A stretch of DNA of 64,000 nt. Source: Tulasnella sp. 424 (lineage: Eukaryota; Basidiomycota; Agaricomycetes; Cantharellales; Tulasnellaceae). The stretch is from the NCBI GenBank assembly GCA_019633425.1, contig WSUB01000017.1, forward strand, positions 1-64,000. The letters are read 5' to 3'. A program made the translations under genes and the position numbers. The notes beneath the pieces were generated by a model. That model worked only from the letters and a program-made list of their open reading frames with translations. It was not told the DNA's origin and did not search any database. Numbering within the stretch: the stretch's first letter is position 1; every line of letters starts with the position of its first letter. Positions 10,093 through 19,597 of this stretch are shown in pieces.

Positions 10093-11351
10093 ATGTCAGT
10101 CCGCAACTCAACCCTTGCCTCTTCTGCCCCAATGAATCGAATACGCGAAGTATGGGCGAACAACCTCGACCAGGAAATGGCAGCACTACGGGACGCTGTA
10201 GATCAATATCCATATGTCTTCTTTGTGAGCTTTTACCGTCTGTGTTTTTTTTGGTGGGATGCTGCTGCTGACGCGTGCGCTTTGGAAGGAAAGAAAGCTG
10301 AATATCCTGGCACGGTCGCCCGCCCAATAGGCAACTTCAAGACCAACAACGACGTGCAGTACCAGACGATGCGATGTAACACCGAACTACTTCGGGTTAT
10401 TCAAATCGGGATCACCTTGGCGGACGCCGAAGGAAACCCCGCTCCGGACCCAGGCATCTGGCAGTTCAACTTCCAGTTCGATCTAGAGTGGGTTCTTTAC
10501 GAGACACACGGCCTTGTACCAGTCTCGTGGAACTGATAAACGGCTTTTCCCTAAATCTCCGAAAAAGAGAGGACATGTATACTCCAGATGCTGTGGACGT
10601 TCTTCGGCATGCGAACACGGACTTCGCTCGGCATCAGGAACTGGGCATCAATCCGAACGACTTTGCGGAACTTCTCATCACTTCGGGACTTGTGTTGTAT
10701 GATGATTTGACTTGGGTTGCTTTTGAGTGGTACGCCAGATGCTCCCCAGGTTTACTGAGAACAATGGGTAGCTCTAACACCTGGCGTTGATAGTCAGAAT
10801 GACATGGGTTACCTACTCAAGATCCTCACTGGAGCTCCATTACCTACGTCGGAAGCGGACTTCAAGGATCTCTTGGCTATCTGGTTCCCCAAGTTATACG
10901 ACCTCAAATATGTTATGAAGACCACGAGGCCCATCAAAGTCCGACTGCAAGAACTCGCCGACGAGTTCGGGGTACGAATTTTGATGGCTACGAGTTTCAA
11001 CTCGCCGGTTGACAGCTGTCTTGGTTCGTTAGGTTGCAAGGATCGCTGCTCCACCAGCCGCTGCCGAAGTTCACCTCATCGAAGGCGTTTTCTACAAAAC
11101 CCGGAACTCGTTCTTCGGCGGGAAAGATCCCGACGAGACCAAGTTCAAGTACGTTCCTTCGACGCTATTATCCGTTTGCGGCTCGATTGACTCTTCGTCT
11201 TGCTTTCTGTCATCGCTCTAGCGGTCATCTCCTCGCAGCCTCGGACGCTGGATTTACGCCAACAAACAACCCTGGAGGTGCAAATAGCCATATGGGCCAT
11301 CAGACTACCCTACACAACCAATACGGCACTCCTATGTATTTGTATCGGTAA
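10093..11351 (+). CDS. CAF1/POP2-type deadenylase paralogue, active site degenerate
   Basis: Exons: 10093-10224, 10294-10487, 10568-10729, 10794-10971, 11033-11148 and 11222-11351, giving 303 aa with exact closure. Family blocks follow the CAF1 order: IREVWANNLDQEM, EYPGTVARPIGNFKT, RCNTELLRVIQIGITL, GINPNDFAELLITSGLVLYDD, GYLLKILTGAPLPT, LQELADEFGV. CAF1 is the DEDD-type poly(A) nuclease of the CCR4-NOT complex. Here the first motif, normally DTE before the FPG-like turn, reads KAE in the only frame-consistent splice. The block that carries the last catalytic Asp (a GSD-like motif before LLT) is replaced by AAAEVHLIEG. The Asp in the third block (QNDMGYLL) is kept. I infer a catalytically weak or dead paralogue that may still bind NOT1. 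A typical CAF1 would be expected elsewhere in the genome. Confidence 0.8.
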
Positions 11352-11580
11352 TTTTACGATGTATTCATTTTCTTCTGAATCGACCGCGAGCCCACTCCCA
11401 CTAAAAAGCGAAACATGGACGGGGATGGTGTAGCTGAAACTGCGAGGCCCGTCGTTGCAGTGTATTACCTCCCGGAGAGTCGCTAGGCACTCGCCGCGGG
11501 ACTTGGCTCGGTCTGGGGTTCGCACCCGCTCATTGGTGCATAGGCTCATTGGCGCATTTCGTATTTCCCATTTCCGGAAA
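11223..11580. repeat. Segmental duplication, member A1 (CAF1 last exon and 3' flank)
   Basis: The stretch from the start of the last CAF1-paralogue exon to about 230 bp past its stop recurs at about 16705-17100 with substitutions and small indels. Shared anchors include caaacaaccctggaggtgca, gtatttgtatcggtaatttt and gcgcatttcgtatttccc. In this copy the reading frame is intact. Confidence 0.85.
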
Positions 11581-12160
11581 CCCGTTACTGTGAACTTTTA
11601 CCAGATTTCAGCCACTGCAGACAAACCAAAATCCACTTCTCGTATTGTCTTTCAGTAGGTGGTTCGGGATCTTTGCTTTTTTCTATTGCTTCTAGATTTG
11701 CAGCTTCGTTTCGACGAGGGTTCACGTCCCGAATTGCGCTGCCTTCCCACATAGTATATATATATACCAGTCACCTTTCCATTCTCTAAACTAGATATGT
11801 TTACACCCCATGTACCTTCTTCTGGAAACCGAGACGGGTACCTGTCGTCCTGAAGCGAGTCGGCGAGCAAGGTGCCGTACAGCCGAAGCTTGCTCAAGTC
11901 AAACTCGAAAACTCCGAAAGTGCATGCAAGTGCCCTATGGTGGCCTTAGACGATTTGCACTAGATCTGGATGTCTTGGATGGGACCGATATTGCGAACGG
12001 CTCGTTCCGCGCAAATGCTAAGCGTGAAGTGACTGTATATTCTTTTCAACGAGGACAAATCCTTCATATTATTAGGTATTTCAAAGTAGGAATTCACTGG
12101 GCGATAGAATAATGAATCCAGCACTCCCAAATCCCTCGTGGAGCCCGCGGAGAATCAAAA
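11581..12160. other. Intergenic, no gene seen
   Basis: No coding signal was found between the CAF1 paralogue and the F-box gene. This segment begins the roughly 2.5 kb present here but absent from the duplicate copy at 16.7-17.5 kb. Confidence 0.5.
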
Positions 12161-13600
12161 TTAAAGGTACGCCTGGCGTCTCTTTCGGTCCTCCATCAAG
12201 CCATTTCCTGGTTTTACATGGTTCAGACAAAGCGCCAACTCGGGTACGCGATTTATAATTTTAACATACCGCACACGAACTGTAACGGAGTGTACCCAAC
12301 ACCACTGAGCGAGGGGCACAGCTCCTTCAGTCTCTTCCGCAACTCCTGCCAAGTATTAATCTTCAGATGACTGGAGCCGGCGCTGGATACTCCAAACGGG
12401 AAGTCGGTAAATGTAATCCGGGCTCTGAGGAACATCAAGCTACGAATCATCGAGAGCTTCGGGATCTCATCGAGAAGCTAACGGTGGAAGAAAGGGGGAT
12501 TGTTAACCACCCACCCTCCGTATTTGAATGAACGAGAACATACATCCTGAGCCCGAATTTCGCCCCCATCAATCATTGTGAGGTCCACGATTTGTGGCAG
12601 GTGTTGAGTGATGAGCTGGAGCATGCCATCGGTCGTCCTACGGGCCCGTGCTTTGAACTCGCGGATGGCCTCAGAGGACTGAAGCAGTCTCTGGAATATC
12701 CCTTCTTCGATGCACTGGCAGTCATTCCAACAAACGCAGTCAAGATCCAAGCGTCCGACTGGTCTCCCCGGGACAATGCTCGCTGCTTGCCACCAGGTCC
12801 CTTTAAAAACCCTGATCTTTGGAACGTCTGCCACCTGCAGTCCATCGAAGTGAGCTGTGGGACAGGTGAGCTCCAATCGCGTCAGCTCTGGCTGCCCACG
12901 CAATATGGGTGTAAAATCTAGGGGTTCCTCCGAAGTGGAGCTCAAAGCAAGACTCTGCAGTTTCATGCTGGAAACCGCCCTACTGAATAGCTCCCACCGG
13001 CCGCCTTTCTGCCAATCGATTTTGTCCGTAAATTCCAAATCTCGAATGTTGATGGCCTGTAGGAATAAAGGTGCAGATATCGCAAACCACTCGTCTTGAC
13101 GAAGTGCCAGAGCCTCGGAATCCCAACCCCAAAAATCGATTTCTTGCATTTCTTGGGTCGGTTGGAATGGCCGCGCGATTGAAGTTGGAATGAGGTGTCC
13201 ACGGAAGGAGCGGATGTGGGGAAGAAGGTCATGACGTTCACCGAGGGTCGTGAAAAGCTGGATGCGCTGGCGGGACTTCCAGTTGTCATTAGGGTCCAGG
13301 TGACGATACAGGAGGGATTCCGATAATCGACGCAGGTAGGAGCATGTCACTAGGAGAGAGATCTTCTCTGCCCTGTCCAAGTGGTCAATAATGAGAAGGA
13401 GGACTTCAGGAGGCAACTGAGCAAATTGCGACTCCCGTCTGTAGTTCCTTCGGGTAGTTTCGAGGATTTGATGGTTGCCAGGTAGCTCTGCGGCCTGGGT
13501 GGTGTGGATCGGATGTTGAAATGACGGAGTCATTGGCACTTCCTACACTTGCACCTTAGTCAACGATCCCCCAGGCAAGAGGAAACCGTATACTCACCAT
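12161..13600 (-). CDS. F-box protein
   Basis: Proposed minus-strand exons: 13600-13598 (ATG alone), 13542-12544, 12477-12270 and 12207-12161, giving 418 aa with exact closure. The F-box lies near residues 38-80 (FAQLPPEVLLLIIDHLDRAE, then TCSYLRRLSESLLYRHL). The rest looks like the loose leucine-rich region of mushroom F-box proteins. By family it would be a substrate receptor of an SCF ubiquitin ligase; the substrate is unknown. The ATG mini-exon is followed by a good donor (GTGAGT). Otherwise translation would start at the internal ATG 13533. The last intron (GTATGT to ACCAG) is also a choice; without it the protein ends at 12253. The gene sits wholly in the segment missing from the duplicate copy at 16.7-17.5 kb. 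Confidence 0.75.
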
Positions 13601-14109
13601 GGGGATCCAAAGAGAGTGCAGGCAACGTCACCAAGGGAGAGACGTTACGGTGAAGGGGTTGATCGATGATCGAAGAGATTGCGAGCGGCGTTTACGGACG
13701 GAATTTGTGCGAAGTATGCCCTCCGAAGCGAGCTAACGTCTTCATCCCGCGAGAATTATCGGCAAGCCGCTACCCTCCCGCCTACGGAAGGATCAGGACA
13801 AACGTCATGAGTGGGGGTCGTTGTCGGAAAGACTTGGTGGTCAAGTGGTCGAGGAATGAATTTCATTCTCGCTAACTACAGTAGTCGGTCTGGCACAATC
13901 ACATGGGACAATTACCACTTCACCGCAAGATGCCCTTGCCCTTGAACTTTTTCTCCACGATCCTCACGTATTCATCCATCCCACCCTCCAATACTCTAAG
14001 CCTTTTGGAGACAATATAGACACTACCAACTTTTCCTTCCCCATATCGCCACTCTCTTCCTCCTCTTCCTCCTCCCCAGCGTCGTCTCCCGGAACCAGGG
14101 GAGCTCCCT
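13601..14109. other. Intergenic with a weak minus-strand frame
   Basis: An open frame on the minus strand (14168-13920, 82 codons, Arg/Gly-rich then YVRIVEKKFKGKG) has some coding character but no homology I recognise. Its 5' part overlaps the duplicated segment. I do not call it a gene. Confidence 0.35.
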
Positions 14110-14455
14110 CTACCAAACAACGAACCAAGTGTCAACCAGGAACCAACTAGTGTTCTATGACTTCTCATCGTGCCTGGAGGCTCGTGAACCTCCTGTCATA
14201 CCGAAAACAGCACGTTTTCTTTGACGCTTCGAATACCATGGAATTCTGGTGATATATATGTACATTTTGGCTAACCTCGTTTCTCCGCGACTCCTAGCCG
14301 TAATCTTCTAACAGCTCACCCGAATAAGATTGCGGCAAAATAGCACGCCTACCGAACTCGTGAGCGATCTGGAACGACAAGCCATCCCATCGACTTGGGC
14401 CTGACAGCACCATTAGGATCCATCCTGGACGCCCCCGAACAATCCGCAATTAAGT
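14110..14455. repeat. Segmental duplication, member B1
   Basis: This segment recurs at about 17141-17470 in the same orientation. Shared anchors include gtcaaccaggaacca, cataccgaaaacagcacgtt, aatagcac and tcgggcctgacagcacca-like text near the right end. It ends just downstream of the stop codon of the trypsin-like gene. Confidence 0.85.
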
Positions 14456-14487
14456 CCCCGTTGTCGGTCTGGTCGATGTCGCGGCGC

Positions 14488-16267
14488 CTAGGCCGTGACC
14501 GGGTTAAGGTGGGCATTAGGATACCCGTTTTCCTTGATGCGTGGGAAGAGCCAGAAGAAGGGCGTCGCGTAGGTGATGTCCGAGGATTCTGTCCTGCCTG
14601 CACCGCCGGTGAGGAGGCCGCCAATGCGGCCGAGGCCGTCGGCGATGATAGAGCCCGAGTCGCCGGGGGCGGAGAAGGCCCCCGACTTGTGGTCGTAGGG
14701 GAGAATAGCCCACTCCATCGAGGTCTGGTGAGTGTTGTTGGTAAAATACTCGCGGACGTAAGAGAAGATGCCGGTAGCGCGGCCTATAGTGACACCGGTG
14801 GTATTGCCGTTCTTTATGACTAACAGGCAAGGTTCGCCGTCGTGGTCGAGCATATCCGGGTTGCGCATCAGGTCTTCCGAGATGAGGTCGCGAAGCTGAA
14901 GGAGGCGGTCATACGGATACTTAAAGGTCGAGGCGGCGTCGGCACGGGGGTACATCTTCGATGCGAACTCGCCGGGCGGGATCGTCGTCCCTGGAAATAA
15001 CAGTTCGGCTAGACAGCCTCAGTGAGATAGATCAAAACGCACCAAGGTCAATCACGTTGCCCTTAAAGGCCACCTTGATCTTGGAGCTGTCGAGCTCGAC
15101 AACGGCGTAGTCTTCGGTGAAACCTTCCGTGCCGGCACCGAGAGTGAGAGGAGGGGAGCGAGCGATGTGGCCTAAGACGCGCTGGCTCGGTCGGCTCCAC
15201 TCCTTCTTGACTTCGTCGTGAAACTTTTCAAGGGTCTCTATCGCCTTGTTCGCCTTGTCCAATAACGACTGAGTCATCTTCAGCTCCCTCGTAGCCTCCT
15301 CAACGTCGTCCTCGCCCTCGCCAGCCAGCCTCTCCCGCAACATCGTAATCTCCCTCTCATAGAGCTCAACCCCGATGGCGAGTCCTCCGATCCTGATCTT
15401 GATGGATCCGACGAGGTTTTCGAACGCCTTGGTGCCGAGAAGGAGGACTTTGCGACGACGCGCACTGGTGTCTGTGTGGGCGTAGCCGACGTTAGGCCCC
15501 TCGTTTGGTGGGAAGAGGACATGGCGGGCCGTAACGAGCAAGACCTTCTTGCTGTCGCCGCCTTCGGCGAGGTAGAGACCCCCGGTACCCGCAGCGTGAG
15601 GTGTGGCCTGGGCAGCGATAGACAGCCCGAGCGCAGGAGTAAGGGGACCGCGAACGTCGACGGTTGGGTGCAGGTAGGAAACGGGTGTAAGAAGGTTTGG
15701 ACCGGCCGACCGGGTGTAGATAGACTCCCGGTACTCGACCTCGATGTCGGTGATGTCGAACTCCTTAAGAAGGTCTAGACAGCCGTTCGCCGCGGTGCGG
15801 GCGTCCTCGGCACAGAGAGTCTCGGGAGCGACACCAATCCAAAGTACGACGGGACCGACGGCTTCCTCTCCGACCTTGAGAAAGCGAACGGCGTCTATTG
15901 TCGTCCAGAGGACCCCCTGGGAGTCGAGGAGCTGGTAAACCTTGGGACCCAAGTCCTTCCAGACGATGTTGAGCTTGTGGCCGAAGACTGGGCGGAGCTC
16001 CTTCAACTGCGGATAGGCCTCGGGTCCGGTGGGCTTCTTCCACGGCGTGGTCCCCGTACGGTACACTAATTTGGGGGAAGAGCACAGACCCAAGTAGTAG
16101 AACTCTCTCTCCGCCTTGGAGACAGAGTACGGAGAGGAGGAAGAAGAAGTGCCGGACGTGGGGTCATCATGGAGGCTGTTTTCTGAAAAGTCGATATCGA
16201 TGGGAGAGCCCTGGCTATGCTCCATAGCAAAGACGATGCACGAAGCGACAAAATCCGCAGAAATCAC
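14488..16267 (-). CDS. Trypsin-like peptidase-domain protein
   Basis: Two exons, 16267-15043 and 14990-14488, give 575 aa with exact closure. Translation may instead begin at the ATG at 16225 (MEHSQGSP, 561 aa). A chymotrypsin-fold triad is visible in order: His in LLVTARHVLF (near residue 245), Asp in EDYAVVELD (near 393) and Ser in SAPGDSGSIIAD (near 524). Between His and Asp lies a helical insertion of about 100 residues rich in Glu, Lys and Leu, a likely coiled coil. The first 200 residues are a separate domain I do not recognise. No clear signal peptide is present, so it is probably intracellular. Such proteins recur in agaricomycete genomes with unknown role. A TATA box sits about 70 bp upstream. 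Confidence 0.75.
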
Positions 16268-16334
16268 TGAACGAAGGAGAGGACAAACGAGGAGGGGTAA
16301 GTATGGGAAGATAGTAAAAAGTTAAGAGACTCCC

Positions 16335-16342
16335 TTTTTATA
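16335..16342 (-). promoter_or_regulatory. TATA box of the trypsin-like gene
   Basis: On the minus strand this reads TATAAAAA. It lies 67-75 bp upstream of the ATG at 16267 and has no competing gene nearby. Confidence 0.5.
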
Positions 16343-16704
16343 GTCCAAAAGATCAACTGCAGTGTGGTTGAGAGAGTTGACTGTGTCGTTCGGTGAGGGA
16401 TATGAGGGAGGGCGGAAGGAGCCACGCTCCTTCCCGGAACGGCAACCGCCAGTTTGGGAAGCAGTTGCTTACGCAACGTGTTTGTTTCGCTTTGCTTAAT
16501 TGGCACGTTGCTCCAGTGCAGAGTCCCTTATTTGTCCCGTTCTGCCGTTCGCTTTCTACCGTAGAGATCTGTTCCCCCATATCTGTCCCCACAGCTCCCA
16601 GCGGCCATGGTTCTGAAAGTCTTCCATCATGCGATTAGGTTAAGATAGCTTGCGAGATAATCCTTAGGGTGTACTCTGTGCAAATGGGAGATAGATGCCG
16701 CGCT

Positions 16705-17470
16705 TGCCGCGGGTTTCTCGCCGGAGGCGGCCGGATGTAACGCCAAACAAACAACCCTGGAGGTGCAACTAGCCATATGGGCATCAGACTACCCTACACA
16801 ACCACTACGGGGCGCTCCTATGTATTTGTATCGGTAATTTTATCATGTATTCATTTTCGCCTGAATGGACCGCGGAGCCTGCTCCCACTATATCAAAAGG
16901 CGAAAACCTGGAGATTGTGCCGCCTAATCTGCGAGACATGTTGCTGCAGTGGATCACCTCCCAGAGAGTCGTTCGGCACTCGCCGCCGGACTTTGCCACC
17001 TCTGGCTGCGCTTGCTGATTCCGTCTGGAGTTTCGCACCCGCTCCATGATTAGTGCCCACGCTCCTTGGCGCATTTCGTATTTCCCTCTTCCGGAAACTC
17101 CCACCCAGGCGTGATCCGATCCCCCCCTCTTCCTCTATATGTCAACCAGGAACCAATTAACTTCTCAGCGTGCCTCAAGACTCGGTGGACCTCCCGGTCA
17201 TACCGAAAACAGCACGTTTTCTTTTCGACGCTTCGAAATACCATGGAATTATGGTGGTATATATATGTACATTTGCCTAATCTCGCTTCTCCGTGACTCT
17301 TAGCCGTCATCTTCTAAAACCTCACCCGAATAAGGTTGCGGCAAAATAGCACTCCTACCGAACTCGTGAGCGATCTCGAACAATACACCATCCCATCGAC
17401 TCGGGCCTGACAGCACCACTCGGACCATCCTGGATGCCCCCCCCCCCCCAAGTTTATAACGAATCCCGAA
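16705..17470. repeat. Composite decayed duplicate (A2 joined to B2)
   Basis: The left part (about 16705-17100) is a diverged copy of the CAF1-paralogue last exon and 3' flank at 11223-11580. The right part (about 17141-17470) copies 14110-14455. The two parts are separated here by about 40 bp, but by about 2.5 kb with the F-box gene in the other locus. The former CAF1 frame is broken by a one-base deletion (gggccatcag there, gggcatcag here), so this copy is non-coding. A run of 13 C (17437-17449) marks the right end of clear similarity. Confidence 0.85.
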
Positions 17471-19254
17471 TTAAAACGCTCAAGGGCTTGAACATCTGGG
17501 GCTCTGTGCCCTGGTTCACTACTATTTGCCAAAGGGAAATCGGGAATCCGTATGAGCGCTGTTCGGTTTTGGGGTCTAAGAGTCGTTGGGGGTTCGTATT
17601 AGGAGTGTTGTTGTGTTTGGGGTGGTTCTTTTTGGGCAGGGTGGTGGTTGGAATGATGGAGTTTGGGCCATGGTACTACGATAAGGGGGCCTGTCCCGCG
17701 GTCGAGGTCGTTGTGGAAGCAGCGGGTAACGAGATGAACGGGGAGTTGCTTTTGAGTTCCGAGTGTTCTAGATAGTTGTGTCCCCGTCCGCTCTGTGTAT
17801 CATCGTCTCGCTGATCTGGGTCCTAGGTTTTTCTTTCGGGGTGAAATCGGCATAGCTCAGGCGAACGTCCTATGTCTTCCGGTAAAAGCTTGATCTTTGC
17901 CGCGCTTCGTCTGGATTCTCCAAATGCTCCGGTTTGGTCGGCATTTTGAAGCGAAATACTCGCTTTTATGATCATCCTCCGACAAGAATTCGATCTCTTG
18001 TTTGGTTAAGGAACCGTGGGCAGTGCGGTGGCAGTGGGGACCGATTTGCACCACCGATCCATGCTTTTTTGCCCCCAACAACTTTTCGAGTTCCGCGAGT
18101 TTCCAGGAAGGTCGATTTTGCGAACGTTCTAAGAGATAACGGGAGGCTTGCAAGGCGTTTTAAGGACTGGGGTATTGACAGTTGTGTACGTGTTGGGGGG
18201 TGTCCGGCTGAAGACATTTTGGCGCGTGACGGACGTCCCCATTTATCTGCATTAGGTTTGCTTCTCGACTGCAGTACAGAAGACTTCTAATCGCCTGCCG
18301 AAATGATAGCTTCCCCAGCCAGATCGCGGCCGGAAGACTTTTGACCGAGCGATGCCTTCGATCGGTGCAAGCTCTCTCACAAGAACCCCCCAACGCTTGT
18401 TTACGCTTGCCGGGGTAAATTGAGGATTTGCCACTTCCCAAGGTGGGACTTGTTGAGGGGAAACAAACATCGGTGAGATTTTCCAGAGGGGAAAGGGACG
18501 GGCCGATGGCCGGGCATTCCATAGAGCGTAGGGAGTCGGCGGCGGCGGGAGGAGACCGTATCGGTGCATGCCGGCATCCTATTAATTTTGTACGGCAGGC
18601 GTGGCACTGAACGGTGTGGACAAGCCGTGGAGAAGCGTCGAGTAGCATATGGATTACGGTGGAGTCTCGAGAACGGGCTTGGTCAGCACCCAAATATGAG
18701 CCAACGACGAGAGGTAAGAGGGGCGTGCAGCGTCGGTGGGTGGGCCTGTCAAGAGAGTTTAGATGGGTAGGTACCATATTCCTGGGTCATGTTCCCCTAG
18801 GAGGTAAGTTGAGAGGCCGGCATGGAAAAATAGAGCATTCCACGAAATCCACGCTCGTTCTTGTTTCTTTTTTGGGGGGGAGGGAGTGAGGAGGGGGACG
18901 AGTATCAACGAATGATGAACGAGAGGGATTTAAGCTGACCCTCAGACCAGTGTTAACAAAGTCATTGAAACCGACGGGTCCGGTTGTGATATCGTGGACA
19001 AGAGGGAGAAGACGGTGCACGGCCTTTGGGGGGCACGATTTTAGGGTAGAGGCGTGTACAGGCGCCGACAGATCTAGAAGATGAGACCGGTCAGCCAATA
19101 GGAAGAGGACAGGTTGAGGCGGACGTGTTCCATTTCCACTTGTATGAACACAACTTTTACTTGTTCTGGCAGATGTAGAGGTGGTTTCAGTGATAGTGAA
19201 CAAGATCCGGAGGTCTAGAGTGTGCTCTCTTTTTATTGCGGTCGTGTTTTGTTG
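17471..19254. other. Intergenic, no supportable gene
   Basis: Overlapping long frames occur on both strands (for example 17934-18290 and 18777-18160), but none has splice partners, a recognisable domain or convincing composition. The right side is the promoter region of the bZIP gene. Confidence 0.45.
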
Positions 19255-19377
19255 ATGGCTTTTTGGGTTTCTTTGACGACGCACGGCGGTGCCGAAGAAG
19301 ATGCGGCTGCGTCAAGAGACGCCCGGTGAATGATTGCTGTGACTCTCTATCCTCAGGGTCTAGTGATGGGAAAGTAG
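19255..19377 (+). promoter_or_regulatory. Two back-to-back uORFs before the bZIP gene
   Basis: An upstream ORF of 24 codons plus stop (19255-19329, MAFWVSL...) is followed without a gap by a second of 15 codons plus stop (19330-19377, MIAVTLYPQGLVMGK). The first ends TGA and the second begins ATG at the next base. No other ATG lies between 19377 and the main start at 19598. GCN4 and CPC1 mRNAs are controlled by uORFs and reinitiation, so similar control is plausible if transcription starts upstream of 19255, which sequence cannot prove. Confidence 0.45.
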
Positions 19378-19597
19378 AACAACGGTGCTTTCCCATTTAA
19401 CGAGAGTCACACTGCACAATTTCATCAACGACCAACCCCCTCTCTCCTCAATCCCCTCCTCTCTTTTCACTGGACCCGTTGACGGACAGTGATTCACTAA
19501 AACAGTCCGCAGAGACAACCTGCCGCTCAGCGACACCAGTAGCGTAGTCAGTTCTGAGCCTTGTGAGTCTAGTAGTCGTAGAACGCAGAGCACAGCG

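Noticed and set aside
11505..11545. tRNA-like ggggttcgcacccgct resembling a T-loop
   Set aside because: No matching acceptor stem, D-arm or anticodon arm around it, and the duplicate copy at 17 kb does not preserve pairing.
16705..17470. Possible transposable element
   Set aside because: The repeated segments are pieces of the CAF1-paralogue locus, without terminal repeats, target-site duplications or a transposase.
18160..18777. Minus-strand open frame of 205 codons
   Set aside because: Cys/His/Arg-rich low-quality sequence with no ordered zinc-binding pattern; competing frames on the other strand are equally long.
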